Shown: positions 44,185-53,924, counted from the stretch's first letter. The stretch: DNA of 64,000 nucleotides from an uncultured Lachnospiraceae bacterium (GCA_951802115.1 CATOPL010000012.1:38010-102009); one strand, 5' to 3'. The notes: generated from the letters alone by a model not told the origin. A program made the numbers and translations.

Positions 44185-44352
44185 CGGGTTTCAATTGCTA
44201 ATTTATATAGACCGGAGGGGAGGTAGATAACGGTGGGGCTGTCGATAGCAATGAAACAGAACAGGTACAGACCGGGGATCAGAGATCACTGACCGGACCG
44301 GGATGTGTACTCTTGTATAGTTAAAAGATTTTAGAATGTAGGAGATGATAAT
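44185..44352 (+). other. 168-nt intergenic leader of cooC with hairpin
   Basis: GTTTCAATTGCT (44188-44199) pairs with AGCAATGAAAC (about 44245-44256) with one bulge, enclosing a purine-rich stretch GACCGGAGGGGAGGTAG. No promoter identified. Confidence 0.3.
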
Positions 44353-45123
44353 ATGCCGCAGACAATAGCAGTGGCAGGCAAGGGCGGTGTGGGGAAGACC
44401 ACATTGACCGGCATGCTGATCCAGTATTTAGCTGAACAAAAGAAAGGACCGATCCTGGCGGTGGACGCGGACGCGAATTCCAACCTCAATGAAGTGCTGG
44501 GAGTAGAAGTGGATATGACTCTTGGTGATATCCGTGAAGAGATCGCCAAAGCGGAGATGGCGGAGGTAAGCCCCATTCCTCCCGGAATGTCCAAGCAGGA
44601 TTATGCAGAGTTCAAGTTTGATTCTTCCCTGGTGGAAGAGGATGACTATGACCTGCTGGTCATGGGACACACCCAGGGAAAAGGCTGTTATTGCTTTGTT
44701 AATGGCTTATTGTCGACTCAGGTTGCCAGACGTGCACAGCACTACAATTATGTTGTCGTCGACAACGAAGCGGGTATGGAGCATATCAGCCGCGGGATCC
44801 TCCCCGGTGTGGATGTTGTGATTCTGGTAAGTGACTGTTCCCGCAGAGGAGTCCAGGCCGTGGGCAGGATCGCCCGGCTGATTCCGGAATGCGGACTGAA
44901 GCCGAAAAAAGTCGGCTTGATTGTGAACCGGGCACCAGGGGGTGTGCTGAATGAAGGCATTCAGGAAGAGGTTCAGAGACAGGAACTGACACTTCTTGGG
45001 GTTGTACCCCAGGACGATGGCGTATATGAGTTTGACAGTGCCGGTACTCCAACGACCGAGCTTCCGTCAGACAATCCTGTGAGACAGGCATTATACAAGA
45101 TTATTGACAGCCTGGAACTTTAA
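44353..45123 (+). CDS. cooC: CODH nickel-insertion ATPase CooC (copy 1)
   Basis: A 256-aa MinD/ParA-type P-loop ATPase. The deviant Walker A is AVAGKGGVGKTT, the switch region is VDADANSNLNEVLG, and the metal/dimer cysteines appear in GKGCYCFVNG. CooC dimers use ATP to place nickel in the CODH C-cluster. The start follows GGAGATGATAAT; acsA is the next gene. Confidence 0.92.
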   Translation: MPQTIAVAGKGGVGKTTLTGMLIQYLAEQKKGPILAVDADANSNLNEVLGVEVDMTLGDIREEIAKAEMAEVSPIPPGMSKQDYAEFKFDSSLVEEDDYDLLVMGHTQGKGCYCFVNGLLSTQVARRAQHYNYVVVDNEAGMEHISRGILPGVDVVILVSDCSRRGVQAVGRIARLIPECGLKPKKVGLIVNRAPGGVLNEGIQEEVQRQELTLLGVVPQDDGVYEFDSAGTPTTELPSDNPVRQALYKIIDSLEL

Positions 45124-45150
45124 TCCAGGACTGCAAAAAAGGAGATTTAT

Positions 45151-47043
45151 ATGGGAGACTTTAAATTAACAACAGTTGAAGAGTTCGAAGCCGCTACCAA
45201 CAGACTGCTGGAAACAGGCGCTAAAGTTGGCGCTGATGCCTGGCAGCTCCGCGTAAAGAACCAGACACCACATTGTAAATTCGGTGAGCAGGGTATATGC
45301 TGCCGTATCTGTGCTATGGGACCGTGCCGTATTACCCCGAAGGCTCCGAGAGGAATCTGCGGCTGTGACGCTCATGGTATCGTAGGACGTAATTATCTGA
45401 AATTTACTGCAGGCGGCGCAGCTGCTCACTCCGATCACGGTCGTGAGATCTGCCATACGCTGTATGCATCTGCTCCCGACGGAGCTTATAAAGTAAAAGA
45501 TCCTGAGAAGCTCATCCGCATCGCAAAAGAGTGGGGCGTTGAGACCGAAGGAAAAGATATCTATGATCTTGCTCATGAAATTGCTGAGATGGCTTTGTTA
45601 GAGTATGGTAAACCGTTCGGTACTCAGCGTTTCATCAACCGTCTTCCGCAGCATACGCTGGATCTGTGGGAGAAAGCAGGCGTGACTCCGCGTGCAATCG
45701 ACCGTGAAGTATCCTGTGCTCTGCATATGACCCATATGGGATGTTCCTCTCTGCCGGAGGCTCTGGTACGTCAGTCTATCCGTACTGGTCTTGGCGATGG
45801 CTGGGGCGGCTCCATGTGCGGTACGGAGTTTTCCGATGTCCTGTTCGGTACTCCGAAGCCCATTGAGACAGAAGCAAACCTGGGCGTTATGAACGCTGAC
45901 AATGTCAATATTGTGGTTCATGGACATGATCCGTCACTTTCCGAGATGGTATGCGAATATGCAGATGATCCGGAGATGATCGCTTACGCAAAATCCGTTG
46001 GAGCAAAAGGAATTACCGTATCCGGTGTCTGTTGTACTTCCAACGAGGTGGCAATGCGCCGCGGCGTTCCGATGGCCGGTAACTTCCTGCAGCAGGAGAA
46101 TGTTGTGCTTACAGGTGCATGTGAAGCGATTGTTGTTGACGTGCAGTGCATCTTCCCGGCGCTTGGACCTCTGAGCAAATGTTTCCATACTAAATTTATC
46201 ACGACTTCCGCAATCGCTCGTATGCCGGAATCTGAGTACATTCACTTTACCGTAGGTACTGCAGCAGAAAAGGCAAAGCAGATCGTGAAGCTGGCATGCG
46301 ACAACTTCAAGAACAGGAAGCCGGAACTGGTACATATCCCGGATATGAAACAGAAAGCAACCGTTGGTTATTCTCTGGAAGCTATTGTAAAAGTGCTTGA
46401 CGGCGTTACCAATTCTCAGGTAGACGTTCTTGGAACTACCAAACCGCTGTTAGAGTGTGTGACTTCCGGTGTTCTTCGCGGCGCTGTGGCTATGGTTGGA
46501 TGTAACAACCCGAAGATCCGTCCGGATACCGCTCACATTGAGCTGATGAAGAAGCTGATTGCAAATGACATCATTATCGTTGCATCTGGCTGTGCAGCTC
46601 AGGCGGCAGCAAAAGCAGGTCTGATGGATAAGAGAGCGAAAGATCTCTGCGGCGCAGGTTTGAAACGTGTTTGTGAACTTGCTGACATTCCTCCGGTATT
46701 ACATATGGGTTCTTGCGTGGATATCAGCCGTATGATGGTTCTGGTAGCAGAGCTTGCGAAGGATTCCGGATTAAAGATTTCTCAGCTTCCGGTTGTAGGA
46801 TGTGCTCCTGAGTGGATGTCCGAGAAAGCAGTTTCTATCGGTAACTACGTAATCGGAACCGGTATCGATACGTTCCTCGGCGTTGACCCGTATGTAAGCG
46901 GCTCTTCTGAGATGGCACAGTGGCTGACCAATGACGTACGCGACATGGTTGAGGCTGCGTTTACGGTAGAAACCGATATTGAAAAACTTGTAGATGCTAT
47001 GATCGACAGAATCGAAGAGAAGAGAGCAGCGATCGGTATCTAA
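45151..47043 (+). CDS. acsA: Carbon monoxide dehydrogenase catalytic subunit
   Basis: A 630-aa Ni-Fe-S enzyme that reduces CO2 to CO for acetyl-CoA synthesis. The B/D-cluster cysteines are in CKFGEQGICCRICAMGPC and GICGCDAHG; C-cluster ligands are in HMGSCVDISR, GCNNPKIRPD, GVCCTSNE and ASGCAAQAAAK. Length is normal. AAGGAG precedes ATG 45151. It lies between two cooC genes and before acsB, as in acetogen acs clusters. Confidence 0.96.
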   Translation: MGDFKLTTVEEFEAATNRLLETGAKVGADAWQLRVKNQTPHCKFGEQGICCRICAMGPCRITPKAPRGICGCDAHGIVGRNYLKFTAGGAAAHSDHGREICHTLYASAPDGAYKVKDPEKLIRIAKEWGVETEGKDIYDLAHEIAEMALLEYGKPFGTQRFINRLPQHTLDLWEKAGVTPRAIDREVSCALHMTHMGCSSLPEALVRQSIRTGLGDGWGGSMCGTEFSDVLFGTPKPIETEANLGVMNADNVNIVVHGHDPSLSEMVCEYADDPEMIAYAKSVGAKGITVSGVCCTSNEVAMRRGVPMAGNFLQQENVVLTGACEAIVVDVQCIFPALGPLSKCFHTKFITTSAIARMPESEYIHFTVGTAAEKAKQIVKLACDNFKNRKPELVHIPDMKQKATVGYSLEAIVKVLDGVTNSQVDVLGTTKPLLECVTSGVLRGAVAMVGCNNPKIRPDTAHIELMKKLIANDIIIVASGCAAQAAAKAGLMDKRAKDLCGAGLKRVCELADIPPVLHMGSCVDISRMMVLVAELAKDSGLKISQLPVVGCAPEWMSEKAVSIGNYVIGTGIDTFLGVDPYVSGSSEMAQWLTNDVRDMVEAAFTVETDIEKLVDAMIDRIEEKRAAIGI

Positions 47044-47108
47044 AAGATATAGATATTTAAAAAGGATATTTTTAAAGAAGTAAATTTTTTGACCGGAGGG
47101 TGAAGACA

Positions 47109-47876
47109 TTGAAAATAGCAATTACCGGAAAAGGCGGAGTCGGAAAAACCACCTTTGCAGCAACACTTGCACGATTATATGCAGAGGAGGGACGGACGGT
47201 TCTTGCCGCGGATGTGGACCCGGATGCCAATCTGGGGCTGGCGCTTGGCTTTCCGGAAGATGTGCTGGATTCCATCATTCCCATCAGCAAGATGAGGAAA
47301 CTGGTGGAAGAGCGTACCGGAGCCGGTGAGGATAATCAGTTTTACAAGCTGAATCCCAAAGTGGACGATATTCCGGATACGTACAGTAAAACCTGCAATG
47401 GAGTGAAGCTTCTCCTTTTGGGCACTGTGGAGACCGGCGGGGGCGGATGTGTCTGTCCGGAGCATGTAATGCTAAGAAGGATTATCAACCATCTGATCCT
47501 CAGAAGCAGCGATGTGGTAATCATGGATATGGAAGCCGGCTTGGAGCACCTGGGGCGGGGAACCTGCGAGTCCATGGAGCAGTTTATCGTTGTGATCGAG
47601 CCGGGAGCGAGAAGTGTGCAGACGTACAAAAATGTCAAGCGTCTTGCCGATGATCTTGGGATCCGTCAGGTACGGGTAGTTGCTAATAAAGTTCGTGGTA
47701 CAGAAGACGAAGAATTCATCCGTTCGAGAATTCCGGCAGAAGATTTACTTGGATTTATCCACTATAACACGGAAGTGATCGATGCGGACCGCCAGGGAAA
47801 ATCTCCCTATGATTTCAGCGAATCCGCAACAGAGGAAATCCGAAAGATCAAGGAAATCCTCGATCAAGCAAACTGA
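47109..47876 (+). CDS. CooC/AcsF-type nickel-insertion ATPase (copy 2)
   Basis: A 255-aa P-loop ATPase paralogous to the first copy. Walker A is ITGKGGVGKTT; the switch is VDPDANLGLALGFP; GGGGCVCPEH has the CxC pair. TTG 47109 is chosen since GGAGGG (47095-47100) is 8 nt upstream, while the in-frame GTG at 47100 falls inside that site. Being directly before acsB, it may be AcsF, serving the acetyl-CoA synthase A-cluster, but copy roles cannot be assigned from sequence alone. Confidence 0.85.
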   Translation: MKIAITGKGGVGKTTFAATLARLYAEEGRTVLAADVDPDANLGLALGFPEDVLDSIIPISKMRKLVEERTGAGEDNQFYKLNPKVDDIPDTYSKTCNGVKLLLLGTVETGGGGCVCPEHVMLRRIINHLILRSSDVVIMDMEAGLEHLGRGTCESMEQFIVVIEPGARSVQTYKNVKRLADDLGIRQVRVVANKVRGTEDEEFIRSRIPAEDLLGFIHYNTEVIDADRQGKSPYDFSESATEEIRKIKEILDQAN

Positions 47877-47901
47877 TTTTTAAATTTGGAGGTATAATAC
47901 C

Positions 47902-50031
47902 GTGACATTATTTGATAGAGTATTCGGCGGAAACGACGCAGTCTATGGTTTGACTGAGGCTGCAATCGACAAAGCCATTGCAGAGCATGGTGCTGACAAG
48001 GCAGTAGCTTTCCCGCATACCGCGTACAGCCTGCCCTGCTACTATGCAGTGACCGGAACCAAAGTTGCTAACCTGGGTGAGTTAAAGACTGCTCTTGGCG
48101 TTGTTAAAACTCTGATGACCAGAGAGAAAAGACTGAACGATGCATTCATGAGCGGTGTTGCGACTGCTCTCTGTGCAGAGTTTATTGAAGTATTGAAATA
48201 CATCGACGGTGCTAATCCGTACGAAGAGCCGCTTTACGGACATCTGGCAGATGCTACGATTCGTGAGCTTGGCGTGCCGCTGGTTACCGGCGATATCCCG
48301 GGTGTTGCTGTTATTCTCGGAAGCGCTCCGACCAAAGAGGACGCAGTTGCTCTTGTAAAGAGCTATCAGGCACAGGGTATCCTGGTGACTCTGGTAGGCG
48401 GTGTGATTGATCAGTGTGTAGAGGCTGGTCTGAACATGGGCTATGCAGTACGTATCGTGCCGCTTGGAAAAGACGTAACATCTGTTATCCATGTAGTATC
48501 TGTTGCACTTCGTGCAGCACTGATCTTCGGTAATGTAACGCCGGGCGATGCTGCAAACCTGATGAAGTACACCTTCGAGCGTGTGCCGGCATTCGTCAAC
48601 GCATTCAAACCGCTGGACGATGTAATTGTAGCATGCGGCGCAGGCGCAATCGCACTTGGTTTCCCGGTTGTGACCAACGAGACCGAGAATATTTTCCGCG
48701 TACCGAAGAGCCTGATCGTTCAGGAAGATGTAGACAAATTCAACGCTACTTCTCTCGAAGCGCGTGATATCAAGATTAAGATCACAAAGATTGATATTCC
48801 GGTATCCTTCGCATCTGCATTCGAGGGCGAGATCATCCGCAAGGGCGATATGCAGGTAGAGTTTGACGGTTCCAGAAAAGACTGCTTCGAGCTGGTACAG
48901 ACGAAAGAGCTGACAGCAATCGAAGACCATAAGTTTACTTTGATCGGAAAAGACTTTGACGAATTCGAAGTTGGAAGCAAAAATGCGATTTCCTATATTG
49001 TAGACGTAGCTGGAAAGAACATGCAGTCCGACTTTGAGCCGGTATTCGAGCGTAAGTTCCACAGCTATGTAAACTGCATCGAGGGAGTAATGCATACCGG
49101 ACAGCGTGACATGATCCGCGTGCGTATCAGCAAAGCTACCTTTGAGGCAGGTTTCCGTGCAAAAGACCTTGCAGAAGTACTGTATGCGAATATCAAAAAT
49201 GAGTTCGACGCAGTGGTAGATAAATGTGCAGTGACCATCATTACGGATGAAGCAGAGTGTTCGAAACTTCGCCATGAGATGGCAATTCCGGCTTATGACC
49301 GTCGTGACGAGCGTCTGACGACTCTGACCGACGAGGCAGTTCCGGTATACTATAGCTGTATCATGTGCCAGGCATTCTCCCCGAGCCATGTATGCGTGGT
49401 TACTCCGGAGAGACTTGGACTTTGTGGTGCAGTATCATGGCTGGATGCAAAAGCAACCAACGAGCTGGATCCTCAGGGACCGTGTCAGGTAATTACAAAA
49501 GAGAGAGTTATCGACGAGAACCTTGGACGTTATGAGGACGTGGATGAAGCAGTAGCAAAATTCTCCCAGGGTGCTTTAGAGCACGTTACCCTGTACTCCA
49601 TCATGGAAGACCCGATGACCTCCTGTGGATGCTTCGAGTGTATCTGCGGTATCGAACCGTGCTCCAACGGTGTGGCAATCACCAACCGTGAGTATGCAGG
49701 CATGACTCCTCTTGGAATGACCTTTGGCGAGCTGGCTTCCATGACAGGCGGCGGTGTGCAGACACCTGGCTTCATGGGACACGGCAAACACTTTATCGCT
49801 TCCAAGAAGTTCATGAAAGCAGAGGGTGGATTCGAGCGTATCGTATGGATGCCGAAGGATCTGAAAGAGACCGTTGCAGACAGATTGAATAAAGCAGCAA
49901 AAGAAGTCTATGACATTGACAACTTTACAGATATGATCGGTGATGAAACCATCGCAACCGATCCTGAGACACTGCTTGAGTTCCTGACCGAAAAAGGACA
50001 TCCGGCACTGAAACTGGAGCCGCTTATGTAA
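47902..50031 (+). CDS. acsB: Acetyl-CoA synthase (CO-methylating)
   Basis: A 709-aa enzyme that joins CO, a methyl group and CoA. The A-cluster cysteines are seen in CIMCQAFSPSHVCVV, GLCGAVSWLDA and SCGCFECICGIEPCSNGV. The bacterial N-terminal CODH-binding domain is present (family length about 730). GTG 47902 follows TTGGAGG. Codon use here is strongly biased, as in the neighbouring acs genes, suggesting high expression. Confidence 0.97.
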   Translation: MTLFDRVFGGNDAVYGLTEAAIDKAIAEHGADKAVAFPHTAYSLPCYYAVTGTKVANLGELKTALGVVKTLMTREKRLNDAFMSGVATALCAEFIEVLKYIDGANPYEEPLYGHLADATIRELGVPLVTGDIPGVAVILGSAPTKEDAVALVKSYQAQGILVTLVGGVIDQCVEAGLNMGYAVRIVPLGKDVTSVIHVVSVALRAALIFGNVTPGDAANLMKYTFERVPAFVNAFKPLDDVIVACGAGAIALGFPVVTNETENIFRVPKSLIVQEDVDKFNATSLEARDIKIKITKIDIPVSFASAFEGEIIRKGDMQVEFDGSRKDCFELVQTKELTAIEDHKFTLIGKDFDEFEVGSKNAISYIVDVAGKNMQSDFEPVFERKFHSYVNCIEGVMHTGQRDMIRVRISKATFEAGFRAKDLAEVLYANIKNEFDAVVDKCAVTIITDEAECSKLRHEMAIPAYDRRDERLTTLTDEAVPVYYSCIMCQAFSPSHVCVVTPERLGLCGAVSWLDAKATNELDPQGPCQVITKERVIDENLGRYEDVDEAVAKFSQGALEHVTLYSIMEDPMTSCGCFECICGIEPCSNGVAITNREYAGMTPLGMTFGELASMTGGGVQTPGFMGHGKHFIASKKFMKAEGGFERIVWMPKDLKETVADRLNKAAKEVYDIDNFTDMIGDETIATDPETLLEFLTEKGHPALKLEPLM

Positions 50032-50055
50032 ATTCCCGGAAGCTGCGCAGCAGAC

Positions 50056-50082
50056 TCTGCGGCATGCCTTATATGCCGCAGA
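50056..50082 (+). other. Hairpin after acsB
   Basis: TCTGCGGCAT (50056-50065) pairs perfectly with ATGCCGCAGA (50073-50082) around 7 nt; TTCCCG just after the acsB stop can pair with CGGGAA about 70 nt on. No T tract. May stabilise the 3' end of the upstream messenger. Confidence 0.5.
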
Positions 50083-50166
50083 AAGCTCCGAAGAAGAGCG
50101 GGAACTTAACGACAGAGAATGCATATTGCTTGTCTGTAGTCTAAGGCTGCGCAAAGCTTACGTATC

Positions 50167-50199
50167 AGGGCACCCTGTTTTCTGCAGGGTTGCCCTTTT
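50167..50199 (+). terminator. Terminator between acsB and acsD
   Basis: GGGCACCCTG pairs with CAGGGTTGCCC (one bulge) followed by TTTT. It splits the acs genes into at least two transcription units, or attenuates read-through. Confidence 0.7.
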
Positions 50200-50234
50200 G
50201 GAATGCATAAAAGCTTTTCTTATGGAAGTTTTTA

Positions 50235-50243
50235 TGGTATAAT
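50235..50243 (+). promoter_or_regulatory. Extended -10 promoter before acsD
   Basis: TGGTATAAT gives a TGn-extended -10 (TATAAT at 50238-50243), with only a weak -35 (TTTTCT at 50215-50220). It lies directly after the terminator and about 75 nt before acsD. Confidence 0.6.
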
Positions 50244-50319
50244 ATTACTGTTCGGAAGTGTTTTTGGGCGAAAGAACGCTGGTCGGACGGATTTTACATA
50301 TTTAAGGAGGATATAACCA

Positions 50320-51261
50320 ATGCCATTCAATGGAAAATCAGGAAAATTCAATGCTTCCATCAACGCAGTTGAAGTTGGCTGTGGCGAGAAAGCGCTCAAA
50401 ATCGGCGGCGAGAATGTTTTACCGTTCTATACATTTGATGCTCCGATTGAGAATTCACCGAAAGTCGGCGTTATGATCTCTGACCTTGGTCTTGAGGGAG
50501 AGCCGGCAGGCGTAAAAGCATATTACGAAGGATGCACCACCATGGCTGATATTGCAAAAAAAGCAGCAGCAATGCCGGGTGCAGATTTTGTATGTCTGAA
50601 GCTGGAAGGAGCAGATCCCAACGGTAAGGACAAGTCTGTAGAAGACTGCATGGCAGTTGTCAAAGAAGTCGTTGATGCCGTCGACGTACCTCTGGTAATT
50701 GCAGGCTGCAAGAACGTGGCAAAAGATGCAGATCTTTTAACCAAAGCTTCTGAAGTTGCACAGGGCAAGAACGCTATCATTCTGGCTGCAAAAGAAGAAG
50801 ATTACAAAGGAATCGGTGCTGCTGCAGGTCTTGCTTACAATCAGAAGGTTGGTGCTGAGTCCGCAGTAGATATCAACCTTGCAAAACAGCTTAATGTATT
50901 AATTTCCCAGCTGGGCGTGGCTCCGTCCAACATCGTTATGAACGTTGGTACTGCTACTGTAGGCTATGGTTTTGAGTATGTGGTATCCACTATGGATCGT
51001 ATCAAAGCTGCCGCTCTGTCACAGGACGACAAACAGTTGCAGATGCCGATCATTACTCCGGTCGCAGACGAGGCATGGAATGTAAAAGAGGCTATGGCTT
51101 CTGAAGAGGATATGCCGGAGTGGGGCGCTCAGGAAGCCCGCGGCGTAGGCATGGAAGTATCCACAGCTGCTTCCGTACTGGCATCCGGTTCCAACGCAGT
51201 CATTCTGAAACATCCGACTTCCGTTGCAACCATCTCAAAAATGATCAAAGAACTGATGTAA
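50320..51261 (+). CDS. acsD: Corrinoid iron-sulfur protein, small subunit
   Basis: A 313-aa TIM-barrel protein (CODH/ACS delta). PGADFVCLKLEGADPNGKDK, LVIAGCKN and NIVMNVGTATVGYGFEYVVS are family segments. It pairs with AcsC to carry the methyl group on cobalt. AAGGAGG lies before ATG 50320, and acsC follows after 22 bp. Confidence 0.95.
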   Translation: MPFNGKSGKFNASINAVEVGCGEKALKIGGENVLPFYTFDAPIENSPKVGVMISDLGLEGEPAGVKAYYEGCTTMADIAKKAAAMPGADFVCLKLEGADPNGKDKSVEDCMAVVKEVVDAVDVPLVIAGCKNVAKDADLLTKASEVAQGKNAIILAAKEEDYKGIGAAAGLAYNQKVGAESAVDINLAKQLNVLISQLGVAPSNIVMNVGTATVGYGFEYVVSTMDRIKAAALSQDDKQLQMPIITPVADEAWNVKEAMASEEDMPEWGAQEARGVGMEVSTAASVLASGSNAVILKHPTSVATISKMIKELM

Positions 51262-51283
51262 TCGCGGGAAGGAGGAAAATACA

Positions 51284-52630
51284 ATGGCATTAAAAGGTTT
51301 AGATATTTTTAAATTAACACCAAAAACAAACTGTAAAGAGTGCGGAAGCCCGACCTGTATGGCTTTCTCTATGAAAGTTGCACAGGGTGCAGTTGACATT
51401 TCAAAGTGTCCGCATATGTCCGAGGAGGCTATGGCAGCTTTATCTGAAGCTACTGCTCCGCCTATGAAGACAATCAAAGTCGGTACCGGCGACGCAGAGT
51501 ACACTCTGGGCGGCGAGACTGTTCTGGCAAGACATGAGAAAACTTTTGTCAGCAAACCAAGATTTGCAGTGCGCGTAACTCCGGATATGGATGTAGACGC
51601 AGCTCTTGCTGAGGCAAACAAAGTTGATTATGATCGTATCGGTGAGAGAATGCATGCGGAGATGGTGTACGTAGAGTGCAACGGCGATGCAGCAGCATTC
51701 GTAGAAGCGGTTAAAAAAGTAACCGGAAAAGGCAAAACGCTTGTTCTGGCATGCAAAGATGCTGACGCAGTAAAAGCAGCTCTGGATGTATGCAAAGACG
51801 AGAAACCGATCGTAAACGGTGCAGATGCTTCCAATTATGAAAAGATGGTGGAGATCGCAAAAGAAGCAGGCGTTGTCCTGGGCGTATCCGGCAAAGATAT
51901 CAACGAACTGTATGATACCACAGCTGCTATCGAGAAGCTTGGCTACAAAGAGCTGGTTCTTGATACCACCGGTGCTACGATCAAAGAGACTTTTGCGACA
52001 ACCGTGCAGGTAAGACGTGCATGTCTGGCAAAAGAGCCTGACAGAACTTTTGGATATCCGTCTATCGTAAACCTTTCCAAGGTTGCTCCGGATGATGAGG
52101 CAATGCAGATTGCACTGGCTTCTGTATTTATTCTGAAATATGGTTCCATCATCGTTATGGATACTATGAACTATGCAAGAGGTCTTGCACTTTACGGACT
52201 GAGACAGAATGTTTACACCGATCCTCAGAAGCCGATGAAAGTGGAGCCGGGCATCTACCCGCTGAACGGTGCAGATGAGAATTCTGTTGTCCTGACCACC
52301 GTTGACTTTGCACTTACATACTTTGTAGTATCCGGTGAGCTGGAGCGTTCCGGTGTACCGTGTAATCTGGTTATCAGCGATGCAGGCGGACTTTCCGTTC
52401 TGACTGCATGGGCGGCAGGTAAACTGTCCTCCACTTCTGTGGCTAAGTTCATCAAGGAAGAAGTAGAGCCGAAGATCAAGAGCAGAAAACTGATCATTCC
52501 GGGTAAAGTTGCTGTTCTCAAAGGGGACATCGAAGCAAAACTTGAGGGATGGCAGGTAATCGTTGCTCCGAACGAAGCAGTTCAGCTTGTGAAGTTCCTG
52601 AAAGATCTGCAGGCAAACGGCGAGATCTAA
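51284..52630 (+). CDS. acsC: Corrinoid iron-sulfur protein, large subunit
   Basis: A 448-aa protein (CODH/ACS gamma). The N-terminal [4Fe-4S] domain is CKECGSPTCMAFSMKVAQG with a fourth Cys at KCPH; the central TIM barrel and the C-terminal B12-binding domain (LVISDAGGLSVLTAWAAGKL) follow. It accepts methyl from AcsE and donates it to AcsB. GGAGGA precedes ATG 51284. Confidence 0.96.
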   Translation: MALKGLDIFKLTPKTNCKECGSPTCMAFSMKVAQGAVDISKCPHMSEEAMAALSEATAPPMKTIKVGTGDAEYTLGGETVLARHEKTFVSKPRFAVRVTPDMDVDAALAEANKVDYDRIGERMHAEMVYVECNGDAAAFVEAVKKVTGKGKTLVLACKDADAVKAALDVCKDEKPIVNGADASNYEKMVEIAKEAGVVLGVSGKDINELYDTTAAIEKLGYKELVLDTTGATIKETFATTVQVRRACLAKEPDRTFGYPSIVNLSKVAPDDEAMQIALASVFILKYGSIIVMDTMNYARGLALYGLRQNVYTDPQKPMKVEPGIYPLNGADENSVVLTTVDFALTYFVVSGELERSGVPCNLVISDAGGLSVLTAWAAGKLSSTSVAKFIKEEVEPKIKSRKLIIPGKVAVLKGDIEAKLEGWQVIVAPNEAVQLVKFLKDLQANGEI

Positions 52631-52742
52631 ATATCTGCAAAGACGTATATGTATGGACACAGCTCACTTTACATTTGGGTTGTGTCCTGCAAAAAATGGA
52701 AAAGGCACCTGTTATGCAGCTGCAGCACAGCTGTCTTCTCCT

Positions 52743-52781
52743 TTTCTACAGGTCTTTGAAAAATTAAAGAACCTGTAGAAA
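52743..52781 (+). other. Hairpin between acsC and acsE
   Basis: TTTCTACAGGT (52743-52753) pairs perfectly with ACCTGTAGAAA (52771-52781), extended by CTTT/AAAG inside. A second dyad GGACACA/TGTGTCC lies at 52655-52687. Neither has a U tract, so a processing or regulatory role for this 251-bp gap is as likely as termination. Confidence 0.55.
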
Positions 52782-52881
52782 TAGCAGGTTCAGACCTTTA
52801 CGGTTAATGCCGGACAAATATGCTGTCATATATGCCTGGTAAATTGTCTGCAAGAATAAAATATAAAGGAGAATAAGTAAT

Positions 52882-53667
52882 ATGGGAAAATTCGTAGTTA
52901 TTGGGGAGAGATTGTCTGCAACAGCTCCGTCCGTCAACAAAGCTTTTACTGAGAGAGATCCGCAGCCGATCATTCAGCGTGCAAAACAGCAGCTGGATGC
53001 AGGCGCATATTATCTTGATGTGAATATTGGACCGGCTGAAAATGATGGACCGGAACTGATGAAATGGGCAGTTCAGCTGCTTCAGAGCGAGTTTGACAAT
53101 GTACCGCTTGCTCTTGACACAGCAAACAAAGCAGCTATCGAAGCAGGTATCTCTGTTTACAATCGTTCCAAAGGAAAACCAATCGTAAACTCTGCAGATG
53201 CGGCAGGAAGAATTGAATACATTGATCTTGCAGCAGCTAACGATGCGATTGTTATTGCACTTTGCAACGGCGAAGGTATCGCAAAAGACAATGACGAGCG
53301 TATGATGTATTGCCAGACCATGCTTGAGAGAGGTCTGGAGCACGGTATGGACGCTTCTGATCTTTGGTTTGATCCGTTATTCCTCGTTATCAAAGGTATG
53401 CAGGATAAGCAGATGCAGATTCTGGAATGCATCAAGATGCTTTCTGATATGGAACTGAATTCCACTGGCGGTCTTTCTAACAATTCCAATGGTATGCCGA
53501 AGCATATTCGTCCGATTATGGATTCCGCTATGGTTGCTATGTGTATGATGTGCGGTTTGACTTCTGCGATTGTAAATCCGAACGATCTGCGTCTCATGGA
53601 AACCATTAAGTCCTGCGATATCATCAAAGACAATACGCTGTATGCAGATTCTTATCTGGAGATTTAA
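52882..53667 (+). CDS. acsE: 5-methyl-THF:corrinoid iron-sulfur protein methyltransferase
   Basis: A 261-aa pterin-binding TIM barrel that passes the methyl group from methyl-THF to the cobalt of AcsC/AcsD. VIGERLSATAPSVNKAF, GAYYLDVNIGPAENDGPELM, PLALDTAN, KPIVNSADA and TGGLSNNSNGMP are typical of MeTr. AAAGGAG precedes ATG 52882. Length is normal. Confidence 0.95.
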   Translation: MGKFVVIGERLSATAPSVNKAFTERDPQPIIQRAKQQLDAGAYYLDVNIGPAENDGPELMKWAVQLLQSEFDNVPLALDTANKAAIEAGISVYNRSKGKPIVNSADAAGRIEYIDLAAANDAIVIALCNGEGIAKDNDERMMYCQTMLERGLEHGMDASDLWFDPLFLVIKGMQDKQMQILECIKMLSDMELNSTGGLSNNSNGMPKHIRPIMDSAMVAMCMMCGLTSAIVNPNDLRLMETIKSCDIIKDNTLYADSYLEI

Positions 53668-53691
53668 TATATAACATACAGATGTGAAAAC

Positions 53692-53727
53692 AATACTGCC
53701 GGCATTTTTATTATGCTGGCAGTATTT
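53692..53727 (+). terminator. Terminator after acsE
   Basis: AATACTGCCGGCAT (53692-53705) pairs with ATGCTGGCAGTATT (53713-53726), one G-U pair, 7-nt loop, then TTTG. The A/T-rich 53730-53920 region holds a possible promoter (TTGTGA near 53886, TATAAA near 53894) for the next gene. Confidence 0.8.
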
Positions 53728-53924
53728 GTAATACCAAATGAATAAAAACTCTTTTTATTTTGTTTTTGGATTTACACAATAAGTAGCGCCACCTTTTATT
53801 TTTTACTGTTACAATATTATTAAAAAGCTTTTATTTTCGAAAATTACATTTATATCTTTTGGATAAGATGTGATCACAGTAAGACTTGTGATATTATAAA
53901 TATGTGTAAGGAGAGTGTATTGGA

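Noticed and set aside
48082..49389. Open frame of 435 codons on the minus strand within acsB
   Set aside because: It is wholly antisense to a highly conserved gene, has no ribosome site, and gives a Cys/His-rich unstructured product. Strong codon bias of acsB removes antisense stops.
50032..50319. Cobalamin riboswitch before the corrinoid protein genes
   Set aside because: No B12-box-like segment (GCCACTG) was found; the hairpins fit a terminator and 3' stabiliser instead.
51440..52660. Open frame of 406 codons on the minus strand within acsC
   Set aside because: Same reason: antisense to acsC with biased codons, no start signal and no recognisable domain.
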